Shown piece by piece: positions 34,889 through 45,235 of a stretch of 64,000 nt of DNA (its first letter is position 1; every line of letters begins with the position of its first letter). The notes under the pieces are model-generated. The model was not told the origin of the DNA and did no database searches. It was given only the letters and a program-made list of their open reading frames with translations. Both the position numbers and the translations under genes were made by a program. Origin of the DNA: Galbula dea (taxonomy: Eukaryota; Chordata; Aves; Piciformes; Galbulidae); contig VWZX01002543.1 in assembly GCA_013399015.1 (NCBI GenBank), positions 124,001-188,000 of the forward strand, read 5' to 3'.

Positions 34889-37818
34889 GTAAGTGTTGTG
34901 AAAAGTTACTTCATAATAACACTGACCTTCCACCACCCACCCTGACCCTCTGGGTCTTGCACCATTTCATGCTCGTTTTCTCAATTGTATTTTGTAGTGT
35001 CAGAGCCTAAATGTGAAATAATATTGCAGGAAATTTTGGGCTCTGCATTCCTGCCTTAGAGAAGATTGTGTTTAGTTTGTTCAGGATAATTTGTTTAAAA
35101 GTAGAGGAATGTAGGAATCCAAAAGATATGAATACTGAATTTTGGTAAATACAGAATTTTGATTATAAATGAAAAAGACAAAAAAAAAAGTTAAAAACTA
35201 CTTGATTAGATTCCAATATGTTTAAATTTAACATACAGCCCTTTTGCCTGCTGAGTAGCAGTAAGAATGTCTGCAGCGAGAGAAACAAAAGAAAGATGTT
35301 AAGGAAGATACCAGGGTGACAAATGCATCAGGCAGAGCTCTTATGGGGTCTGAGTGGTACAGTTCGTTATGCTAGGAATTCAGCTAGCATCAAGGAGGGA
35401 ATTTATTCCAAATGTATTGTTGTCAAGGGTTTTCATGTCTGTTACTCGATGTATTGATTCATAAGCTGACACACACAAAAGATCTTGCTGGGCTTCTGCT
35501 TTTAAGATTTAACTTAAAGGCAAATGTGAACATCAAACAGTCTTCTCTAGTGGTGATTCGTGTATTTGTTTTGAAGTATCTTCCTGATGTCAGAATGGTT
35601 TCTAGAAGTTTAACTAACTCCCATTTTATCTTGGAAAGCTTCTTTCATTAAAGTAAATAACCTGGCTGAATTTGACAAAACCCTGCACCACACACGCTTC
35701 ATGGTAATTTGAGAAAAGCATTAATAAGGTTCTGCGAGGTTATAGATTGAAATCCATGGGGGCAGATGCTGTATTAACAACTTTGAAGCACTGTGTCTGC
35801 AGGAAAGATAGTAGGCACAGAAGCTCATTTGCCAGTATAACTAGGAACAACTCTGGTCATTAGTTGCACAGCTAAGTGGATAGAGGCAGGAGAGTGAGGG
35901 GGAAAGAGTGGTAAAGGATAATGGTGAGGAGTAACTCACTTGTGATTGATCTGTGAGTGCAGTACTTCACTGACCACTATAAATTAATTTTAGGATATTT
36001 TTAAGAACCTACTGAAAAGCAGAAAAGAGGTGGAGAATTTCCAATTTAGGTTACAAAACAGTTATTTGGACTGGAAAGGTTTTTAATTCTTTTCATTCAT
36101 CTTTTCTGTAAGTGGCTTTAAGATGCCATGCCTCAGGTTGCTTTCAGAAGAGTCTTCAATGAATGATTAAACCCTTTGCACCTTGAAAAAAAATTCATGG
36201 TTTGTGCATTTAAATAGAAATGGGAGGTTGCTAATTGGTTGGGCTTGCTGGATACTTCTATGTATTCTGGTTTTAACAATGCTGTACCTGACCCATTTCA
36301 TACTTTTTTTGTTGATGGAGAGAATTCCACAGGAGATTATTTTCTACTGCCATTCTTGGCTGTCAGTCTGCATTGCCAGTAACTGACCTCTGTATCTTCA
36401 GGCTATTTCTGGTGTTCAGAAATAAAGGGCAGGCATAGGGGGCAGGCCCTTCAAGCGATCTTAATGCTAACTTTGACACAGTGAAGATTACTTTTCATTG
36501 TTGGTTTAAACCTGTCACTGTCAGCATCTTCAGTCAACTGTCGTGGTACCTCCAGATAATAACGTTAATCCTGCATAGTTTTGATAAGAATCAAGTAAGT
36601 AGTTTATACCCAAAGAAAGAAGGATCCTAAGCTTGGAAGTACTCTTTATTTTTTTTGCTATGGAGTTCAGCGTGGTGATATTTTTCTCTTGTAAACAGCC
36701 ATGATTGTGACATTCTCTCTCTTCCCCTTTCCCCTTTGTAATTTAAAATCAAGGTAGGAGGGAGTTTGACACAGTGGGAGACCTACTGACTTTCTGAAAT
36801 GCAGGTGTGGAAGCTGTGCAACAAATGAAGCAGGGTTTTGAGATTCAAATGCTAATGCAAGTGATAAAGTTAGGAACATGTTGCCTTTTCTAGAGAATGT
36901 AGATCTGAAAACTTTATTGGGGAGGAAGAATCAGATGGTTATTGGATTCATTATCAGATTCTCTGAATCTAATATAATATAACCATGTTTTTGCTTCAAA
37001 ATAACATTAGCCCTGCATTAACTATAGTGGGAGACTAATCTTTGTTCTCTGTCGTGTACCTAGACAGAGGGTAAAATATATGGATAAAGCAGATAAACTG
37101 GTAATCCCTAACAGTCCTAGGAAGGGCACAAAAGGGTATAAGAAGTCAAGCTTTTGGTTTCTAATACAGAAACTAAGAGGAGGATGGTGTGAGTAGATGT
37201 CAAAGTACACCATAAAATCTATTATATAGTTGATTTGAAAGAGAGTTATGTCTCATTATTACAGTGTTGACGTAGGAAGGGTGCAGCAGAGGAACTACAT
37301 CAGTATTAAACACACTTGTAAAGGTGTGTTGTAGGCAACAGGCTAATAGACTTGCTAAGAGTGTTGAGGCTAATAGAGGAAGACAGTGAGGTCATGCCTG
37401 ATTTGGGATCCACTGCAGACTACCAGGCATGGAGGGCCAGGTGAAAAAAAAAAAGCCTTTTTTTTTGTTACCCAATAAAATTATTGAAGTACTGACTGTA
37501 AGGGTAATTGGCATTTTGAGTACCGAGTCTTCTCTTGGGAAATAGGCAGACAGTTGTTGAAATATATTGATAAAAATGTTTTGGCATGGAAAGTGAGGAA
37601 AACTATGAGGCAGTAAACTCTTTTGTATTAATTTCTGACCTCTAAGGATGAACTACACTGAGAGATGGAGAAGAGAAAAAAGATGGGAGGAGTTACACCC
37701 CATAAATAACCTGACTCTGAGGAGAGGTTGGGTGTTTGGCTGAGATGTAGCTATCTAAATTTAGATAAATGAATTCCAATATAAGTCAAATTACTAAACA
37801 AGTATTTAAGAAAAGAAA
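34889..37818. other. Intronic stretch, nothing recognised
   Basis: About 2.9 kb of AT-rich intron. An A11-GCC-T9 palindrome at 37444-37466 is simple sequence able to form a hairpin. No gene or repeat family was recognised. Confidence 0.55.
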
Positions 37819-38007
37819 GCAGGCACACCCTGAGAATGCCCAAGCTTGTCTGATCTCGGAAGCTAAGCAGGGTTGGGCCTGGTTAGTACTTGGATGGGAG
37901 ACCGCCTGGGAACACCAGCTGCTGTAGGCTTTCCTGCTGTGGCGGGAGGGTGGACTAGATTATCATTCGAGGTCCCTTCCAACTCCTAACATTTTGTGAT
38001 TCTGTGA
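37819..38007 (+). mobile_element. 5S rRNA-headed SINE with CR1 3' tail
   Basis: The head, about 37819-37932, is 5S ribosomal RNA gene sequence. TGTCTGATCTCGGAAGCTAA is followed by GCAGGGTTGGGCCTGGTTAG, TACTTGGATGGGAGACCGCC and TGGGAACACCAGCTGCTGTA, and ends GGCTTT, the normal 3' end of vertebrate 5S. The internal Pol III promoter region (A box, intermediate element and C box equivalents) is therefore kept. The first bases are altered: about ten bases of the 5S 5' end (around CTACGGCCAT) are missing. The body, 37933-38007, is a CR1 3' tail: CCTGCTGTGGCGGGAGGGTG, GACTAGATTATC, GGTCCCTTCCAACTCCTAAC, ATTTTGTGATTCTGTG. It is not a functional 5S gene, because it is single, diverged and fused to a LINE tail. 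No clear target-site duplication was found. Confidence 0.93.
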
Positions 38008-40010
38008 TGAAATGAGGTATCCCTATGGAAGGGCTCAAGCAGTGAGAATATAGTTTGTAACAACAGAATTTATAAGTTGACAGTGAAAGATTTCCTCTCC
38101 TCTGAATGGGAAAGAACAACTAATGACAAACAGTCTAAATTCAGTGCCTCTTTTGTTCAGCCTTCACTGAAAAAAAACCTGTTCCTTTGAGCAGATAACC
38201 AACACAGTTAAAATCAGTGCCAAAGTGCAAAGACTTTAAATTGCTTCAGAGAAAAAGCAAGTAAGAGATTGAGCTGTGTTTGATTTTGCCAACTCCTAGG
38301 ACTTGCTAGTTTGCCTACAATGCAACACTAATTGAGGCAGGAGTCGCAAGGAGTAAGAATTCCAGATGACACTTGCTCCAAAACATTTTCTAATGTGATG
38401 ACTAGAATTTCAAAAAAAAAAAGGAAAAAAAGTGTCTCTACTGAATAGTCATCATATTTCTTTCTGAAGAGGGAGGAAAGCTTGAATTCTTAGTAAGGAG
38501 TAATCACTCTTTATAAGCAGGATATTTTATGCAATGGTCCATACATTTTATGCTTGAAATTTTGGTAATATCAATTACCATTAGACTATACCCTGTCTGA
38601 AGAGCATTAGGCCCGTAGAGTCATGTTTATCATGCTAGCCATGCTCAATATGAAGGACTTAAGGTTTCCCATACATACTTCCTCATTTTCTGGTTGTACG
38701 CTTCTCAGGAGTACAGAAACATTAGCTTCTGTACACGGAGCATAAATTATATTTTATCTGTGAGTCTTATGGCAGTTTGTAACACAAGGTAATAGGATTT
38801 ACGACCAAGAAATGAGAAGATGTCCAAGAGTTAATGAGGCCTGTCTTTTACACTATGAGCAGTTCAGTTTTCGCCACACAGGATTCCAGTCCTGGGATGT
38901 AGAGAAGAATTGATACTTACACATGAAAATGTGTTACAGCAGCATATTTTTGTCAGTTAGGTAAGTCTTTTGGAAGAGTGTGTTAGTACTTTGATAACCT
39001 GTTTTCTTGCACATGGCATTTCTGGTGGCTGCACTCCTGCCTTCCCTGTGAGAAAAGATGACTAGTTTAGCATCATAGACAGTGGTCCTGCAGCTAAATA
39101 GGGGCAGTGAGAATCAGGAATCTGACCTCTTATTCTTGGCTCTTTACTGCTTTTTCACTGAAGAGAAGTAAATTGTATAATCTTTTGATCTCTGTCTTCT
39201 AGTTTGTACTTGGGATAAAACCCACATTCTTCTCTGAATGGGTGCGCTGAGGCTTGTTTAGTTCTTCACAAAACGCCATTACATCCTCAGCTCTGCACTG
39301 AGCTGGAACATAGTGTTATGCTAATTGTAACAACAGTGTTAATAAGGCTCTTAATTAACACACTGCCATACAGTAGGCTGTGCAGCTAATTGGTTCCCAT
39401 GGTCCCAAGCACAGTTGTAGTGGCAGCCAGCTATCGTTCTTGCAGACGGTGCTTGGGCAGCAGTTTGGAGTTAGTCCAGGCCAGTAACTGCTTACTGAGC
39501 TTTTGAAGGGTACTGCCTTCTCTTGGGGACAAGAGAGAACACCCATATGCATGTAAGCAGTGCTGTGCCAGTTGGCTTGAGGCCCATGGAGTATTACTTG
39601 AACCATTTTATGGATGCAGATAGAGTGACTGGGCATGGAGATCTGCTTCTAGATGGGGACACTGCAGTAGATGTGAGGGAGGAGGTAAAAGAGTGGTAAC
39701 TTCACTGGAGTTTGTTGCTTCAGTTCTCTATGACGTTGTTACTTGAATTGCTTTGTGTCCATGCTTCTAGAGTAGAGTTTAATGGGAAGTTCAGGGTATA
39801 CAACTTCAGCTTCTGAATTTTCTCCTAGCATCCAGTTCCTTGAATTTTGCAAGAACTTCAAGAAAGACTTACCAGATCAGTTCTGTACCATCTCATATGT
39901 CTAAGAAGCAGATCTGGCTTACACTGGCACTCAGTAGAGAAAATGCTTAGTGAATGTGCCTCTTCAGGAGGATAACTTTGGAATTTGGAAATTATGGGAT
40001 AACCTTTAAT
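38008..40010. other. Intronic stretch, nothing recognised
   Basis: AT-rich intron with an A-rich run at about 38411-38430. No gene or repeat family was recognised. Confidence 0.55.
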
Positions 40011-40015
40011 ATCTC
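40011..40015. repeat. Target-site duplication, left copy (ATCTC)
   Basis: ATCTC directly precedes the LTR at 40016 and recurs exactly at 40534-40538. Confidence 0.85.
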
Positions 40016-40533
40016 TGTTATGGTTTGGATTAGAACAGAATTAATTCTGTTCAGTAACTGTATTTTCTAAAAGATATTCCACCACATACATAATACTGTT
40101 ATTAGTTATCCCCCCCCACACACACACCTTGCCTGAACTGTCCCTTTAAGAAACCTGAAATTCCTGAGTTGAGGACATTGCAAACCCCCCTCCGGGGGGC
40201 GGGGGGAGAATGCTGGGTTTCTCCGGGGGACTTTTGTTGATTGGGACCACGAGGAAGCTCTCTTCCTGCTGGGACTTTCGGCCGAGCTGCGTGCTGTCTG
40301 CCTGTGCTGAAATCTGCGGGTGCTATCTCACTGCTTTGGACTGCTTGTGCTGATTCCACTGGGAGCTGGCATCGGGACGGTTCAGTATCTTGGGTCCTGT
40401 ACCTGTTTATATTTGCTTCATTTATATCTGTTATTATTATTAAAGCAGTTTTTAGGTTTTTTTAACTTCCAATCCAGTCTCTCCTTTACCTGCTGTGTGG
40501 GGGGGGCTGGGAAGAGCCCTTAAACCCACCACA
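40016..40533 (+). mobile_element. Solo LTR of an ERVL-like endogenous retrovirus
   Basis: A 518-bp element with TG at the 5' end (TGTTATGGTTTGGATTAGAA) and CA at the 3' end (CTTAAACCCACCACA), flanked by an exact 5-bp duplication ATCTC. The start resembles the common avian ERVL LTR opening TGT-ATGGTTTGG. A polyadenylation hexamer ATTAAA lies at 40439-40444, followed by AACTTCCAATCCAGTCTCTC and a G-rich stretch, the expected R-U5 arrangement in the + direction. A CA-rich run lies at about 40111-40128 and a GC-rich segment at about 40186-40210. No internal retroviral genes are adjacent, so it is a solo LTR. ORFs inside (40102-40359, 40241-40465) are incidental. Confidence 0.9.
40439..40444 (+). 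promoter_or_regulatory. LTR polyadenylation signal ATTAAA
   Basis: ATTAAA within the 3' part of the solo LTR, followed downstream by T-rich and GT/G-rich sequence, as expected for a retroviral poly(A) site. It lies in the sense orientation of TPK1, so it could in principle act as an intronic poly(A) site. Confidence 0.6.
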
Positions 40534-40538
40534 ATCTC
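40534..40538. repeat. Target-site duplication, right copy (ATCTC)
   Basis: Exact match to 40011-40015. Confidence 0.85.
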
Positions 40539-41930
40539 CTTTTACTATATTATTAGTATATTTCGTTGGTAGATTCTGTTGCGGAAAGGTCCCACTTGCC
40601 AAGGAAGGGATTTAAACATATGTATTAAAAAGATACCTAAATAGATATTCAGTACATAAGATCTTATTTCTTGTCCTGAAAAGCTGCCTTTCCTGTTTGG
40701 TACCTGCTCTCAAAGGTCACTGTTGGAATTTAATCTAGTTGACAAAGCAGTGAATCTCTGTGCCTTGGGCTTCTTGGAGGTCACTTGAATGAGCGACTGT
40801 GAAATTCAGAAATCAAGTTCTTCCATAAATACATCTTTTTTTGACTTTTTCTATGAGAAAGAAAGCAGTTCAGCTGGATAGAATCACTGCCAATGTCAAA
40901 AATATTAACAGTGGAAGTGTTTCCCTCAAGCCTTTCTCTAGGAGCCTGACTCTGTCACAGAAAAACCCTTGCAGAAGGGGAGTTTCTACTTCCAGAACTC
41001 CAGGGTCACTTCTAAATGGCTTCTTAGAAAAAAAATGTTGCTATGTTGGTAGTTCAGCTGCCTTACTTTCCTTCTTTGATAAGAAAATTTGAGGACTTGG
41101 TTACAGCTCAACTTCTGTTCTTAAAATAAGAATAAGAGCTTGTGTTTTTCTTCTTCCTTGGGAAAATCCAGCTGGGCCACTGATAATTCAGTTATTTTTA
41201 CCACGTTTTTGTAGTGGTCCTGTCTAAATGTGGCCTCCCAAAGGCTCCAGGTCCAAGTGACTCAGGTTTATGTCATGGTCCTTTATGTCTATGAAGTGGT
41301 GTTGCTTCATGTTTACCACAGGTTTTCTGGATATCAGTGTTCCAAATTTAATTCATTTTTGTCAATTACTTCTTGACCTGGGGAAGATTTACTTGCTATC
41401 TTGCGTTTTACTGTTACAAAAATAAAGTTTTACTGGGGCTTTCTTCTAATGCCTGAGTTACTTATAACTTAATTCTATTCTGGAATCAGAAAATGTGGAG
41501 TATGAAATATACAAAGATCATGTAGTATCTTAAAAATAATAATTAGCTTTTGAAACACTCATATCCTTTCAAACATTTTATTTCGCATCGATTAGAAGTG
41601 CAATCTTCATCAACTTTATTAAATATTTGGAATTATGTGGCTATTTAATGGACTTTTTTGCAGAGGATGACATCTAATAGTTATAAATTACTTCTGTATA
41701 ATGAAGAGAATACCAAAAAAAAATAAATAAGTTTCTTCCTACAGCCTTTGCTTAGACAAACTGATATAACAAATTCATAACTCAATTTGTTAGCTCGCAG
41801 GTAACCACTTTAAAAAAATACTTATCTTTCAGAGAGGAAAGGAAAATACCAAGGCATCGTTGCCAGTTGAAAAAGAATAGTCTTTACTAAATGAGATTTT
41901 CATCTGCTCATAATTCTTCAGAAACCAGTA
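40539..41930. other. Intronic stretch, nothing recognised
   Basis: AT-rich intron between the solo LTR and the next CR1. No gene or repeat family was recognised. Confidence 0.55.
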
Positions 41931-42426
41931 ATCATAGAATCATAGAATTGTCTGGGTTGGAAGACACCTCCAAGGTCATCAAGTCCAACCCTTAATCCAA
42001 CACTATCATGATTACTAGATCATGGCACTAAGTGCCACGTCCAGTCTTATTTTAAAAACCTTCAGGGATGGTGAATCCGCCACCTCTCTGGGCAGGCCAT
42101 TCCAATGCNAGAGGAAGGATCACTTCCCTCGTCCTGCTGGTCACACCATTCTTGATATAGGCCAGGATGCCATTGGCCTTCTTGGCCACCTGGGCACGCT
42201 GCTGGCTCATGTTTAGCCTCCTATCAATCTGCACCCCCAGGTCCCTTTCCACCTGACTGCCTTTCAGCCATTCTGTCCTCAGCCTGTAGCGCTGCATGGG
42301 GTTGTTGTGGCCAAAGTGCAGGACCCGGCACTTGGCCTTGTTGAACTTCATCCTGTTGGAATCAGCCCATCTCTCCAGCCTATCCAGGTCCCTCTGCAGA
42401 GCCCTCCTGCCTTCCAGCAGGTCTCT
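41931..42426 (-). mobile_element. CR1 LINE fragment with a collapsed interior at one N
   Basis: Antisense CR1. The right end (42427-42110) reads on the minus strand as RT C-terminal sequence: DLDRLERWADSNRMKFNKAK, then LHFGHNNPMQRYRL, ERDLGVQIDRRLNMSQQRAQ and VTSRTREVILP. The left part (41931-42108) is the CR1 3' end: tail, CAAGTCCAACCCTTAATCCA and the CACCTCTCTGGGCAGGCCAT block. The roughly 400 bases of ORF2 that normally separate these two blocks are absent, and the break is exactly at the single N (42109). This subfamily differs from the SINE-tail subfamily. Confidence 0.93.
42109..42109. other. Single unresolved base (N) at a CR1 internal break
   Basis: One N between TCCAATGC and AGAGGAAGGATC, coinciding with the missing CR1 interior. 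It is probably a collapsed or minimal-length assembly gap rather than one ambiguous base. Confidence 0.9.
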
Positions 42427-43064
42427 GTAGCAGGATAAGTTAAGCACAGAGCTGTTTTGAAGTTCACATCTTAGTGGTTGTCTGCCAGAGAAGATGATGT
42501 AAGAAGTCTGATTGGATTACTTATGTATTTCTGAGTTCTGGAGACATCCAGTTTGATTCCAAATCAATATCTGATGTTTGATAAGCTTCAATGGTTCTGT
42601 CCAGATTTTTAATTAAGTTTCTACAGCAGCTGATGGGTGATCATCTAGGAGAATCTTAACCCTAAATAAAGCTCTTCCAGTGAGGCTCCTGCTCTCTGCT
42701 GTTACCCCTAGCTGTTGTAATATGACCTTGTTAATATGATAATATCCATTTTGCCACTTTATGGAAACCATGAGAGGTTTCCTGTTACAAAGCTGATTGG
42801 TTTAGAGCTGTTTTCTTTCCCAAACCTCAGTTGTTTTCTTTGAAGTCTTAATCCTTCTTTCCATCCTCACCCTTAATGAACTTTTCTGCAGCACTCTGAC
42901 ACTTTGGTTTTTTGTGTGCAGTGCAGTATTAATGGTTTTCTGTACTATGAAATAGTTCTGCTGCTGCACAAGGTGCTTGCATTACATTAAATGATCAGCA
43001 GCAAAACACGTCAAGTTTTCTCTTTGACATTTGCTTAGTGGTAGGAGCTGATGCTTAAAACTGA
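42427..43064. other. Intronic sequence, nothing recognised
   Basis: Unique-looking AT-rich sequence between two CR1 copies. Confidence 0.55.
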
Positions 43065-43592
43065 GATCACAGAATCACAGAATGATAGGAGTTGGAAGGC
43101 ACCTCAAAAGATCAACTAGTCCAACCCCCCTGCCACAGCAGGATTCCCTACACCAGGTCACACAGAAGCGCATCCAGATGGGTTTGGAATATCTCCATAG
43201 AAGGAGACTCCACAACCTCTCTGGGCAGTCTGTGCCAGGGCTCTGGCACCTCAACTGGGAAAACATTTCTACGTGTGTTCACACAGAACCTCCAATGCTT
43301 CAGCTTACAGCCATTGCCTCTTGTCCTGTCACTGGGCTTGACTGAGAAGAGCCTGACCCCATCCTCCTGTCACCCACCCTTCACATATTTAAAAGCGTAG
43401 ATGAGGTCACCCCTTAGTCTCCTCTTCTCCAAGCTTAAGAGACCCAGCTCCCTCAGCCTTTCCTCATCAGGAAAATGCTCCACTCCATCATCATTGTGGT
43501 TCTGTGCTGAACTGTTTCAAACAGTTCCCTATCCTTCTTCAGCTGAGGGGCCCAGACCTGGACACAATATTCCAGATGCGGCCTCACCAGGG
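43065..43592 (-). mobile_element. CR1 LINE fragment, SINE-tail subfamily
   Basis: Antisense, 5'-truncated copy of about 528 bases. The tail GATCACAGAATCACAGAATG and the block CCTGCCACAGCAGGATTCCC match the CR1 part of both SINEs. ORF2 C-terminal sequence follows, with landmarks GTCTGTGCCAGGGCTCTGGC, CCATTGCCTCTTGTCCTGTC and ACATATTTAAAAGCGTAGAT, and stops at about 43592 after GCCTCACCAGGG. The shared interior with the + strand copy at 61.9-62.4 kb is very similar, so the subfamily is probably relatively young. Confidence 0.93.
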
Positions 43593-45135
43593 TAGGAAGC
43601 TGGTGAAACATTCTCCTGTTTTGGTGGCAGCAATAAGCTGAGGAAGACCACAGCATTTTCACTAGCCGTGTGTTCGTTTAATTGATCTTCTCTAACTAAA
43701 CAGGAAAAAGCTGGAGTGTGTGTTTTCACTCTAGGGGTTTTTTGGTGTTCCTCAGGATTTTGATCCTTCACAAGGATTTTGCAGCAAGCTGAAGAATTCC
43801 CCAGCTTTTTGTGAGTAGGTTTTTGACCAGATACGGATTCCAGTTTGGATCAACACAAATTAAATACTTTGTACATGATTTAATAAGCTTTCTACAAGGT
43901 GCCATATTTTTGTACTTCAAAAATTATTCAAATTCTTGTCTGTATGGAGGTCAAACAGACCATCCACTGTCTTTTCCTGTCACGTCATGAGATCGTAGTT
44001 TTTTAGTTTCATTTTGTAAAAAATATTCTTCCTTTCATTTAAGCAGCCACTGCTGCCCTGAACATTTTTCCCAGGATTCATCTCCTCCAAGCAGTTGCAA
44101 TTCTATGCTATGAAGCATTAATTCATCAGTGCCCTTATTTTTGTGTTTCTGGCTTCATCTATTCATCTTGCAGTATTTTACTCTTGCGTCTGTTGGACCA
44201 GTAGCCAAAGTGGCCTCATCTGTATAGTACTAGAAACAATATATTGAGGGGCTCTTTGCTGCAGCATGCCTGTGCATCACCCTTACATTATTGCTGAGTT
44301 ATAATTCTTGTTAGCTTTACTGTGTCAGCCAAATTTCTCAAGTACTAGATTTCATGCTACTCACTGAGTGATACTGTCTCTCTGAAAGCAACTTTCTGCC
44401 TTGCTTGAGTTGAATTTCACCAGAGTTTTGTACTAAGAGCTTTCCTCTTTAGGTGTTAAACAGATTTCAGTGATAGCATTACAGAAGGCTCTGTTGGGAA
44501 ACTAACAGGTATCTGGGAAGAAAATGAATGGAAAATGTTTTAGTGTGTACAATTAAAAATGTAGCAGGGAAAATCAATATTATTGTTCCTAGACTGAACG
44601 TAAATTACAGTAAAAATTGAAGTGATAGTAGATTATAAATTATCTGCTGCAAAAAAATACCCAAAACATCAGAATGCTGAACATTTAATGACTGACCAAG
44701 CCTGAAGGGATTTATAGATTACTTTAAAAATGGTCCTTTCTACTCACATCTTAGGACTGGCATTAGTTGAAGTTGCAGGAGGTGAGCACATCTGTATTCT
44801 GGCCTCAGTTATATTTGAAAATGTTATCTTTTAAATTCAGTCCCTTTATGAAATTGCTTAGGCTTTGCCAATCCCTTATATCACTGTTAATTCTGTGTCC
44901 TACAGGGCAGTGGTGTCAACTCTGTAAATTTTCTATGTTTGCACTTACTGTTAAAAAAGGATCAGTGCAGAAGCATGATAATACTTAGTAAAATCTGAGG
45001 TTCTAGGGAAAATGCTGTACAACCCTGCTAAACAAGATTTAGATACAAATATTGAGCTTTGTTGTAGGAAGTCATTTGCTTTGCAATCTGAATTTTCTTC
45101 ATGTTTCTACTGTGAAGATAATTGCATACAGAAAT
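43593..45135. other. Intronic stretch, nothing recognised
   Basis: AT-rich intron. No gene or repeat family was recognised. Confidence 0.55.
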
Positions 45136-45235
45136 AGGTTGCCCAGAGAATCTCTGGCCCTGGCAGTATTCCAAACCCAATTGGAAGGGTGCACTCAGTG
45201 ACCTCATGAGACCCTTTCCTAGCTAAGTGATTCTA
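45136..45235 (+). mobile_element. Old CR1 3' end fragment
   Basis: About 100 bases with the order of a CR1 3' end: AGGTTGCCCAGAGAATCTCT, CCCTGGCAGTATTCCAAACC, GACCTCATGAGACCCTTTCC, AAGTGATTCTAG. Strongly diverged, so the call is moderate. Confidence 0.6.

Noticed and set aside
37819..37932. A functional 5S rRNA gene
   Set aside because: The 5' end is incomplete and mutated, no T-run terminator follows, and CR1 sequence begins immediately. Working 5S genes occur as tandem arrays, which are absent here.
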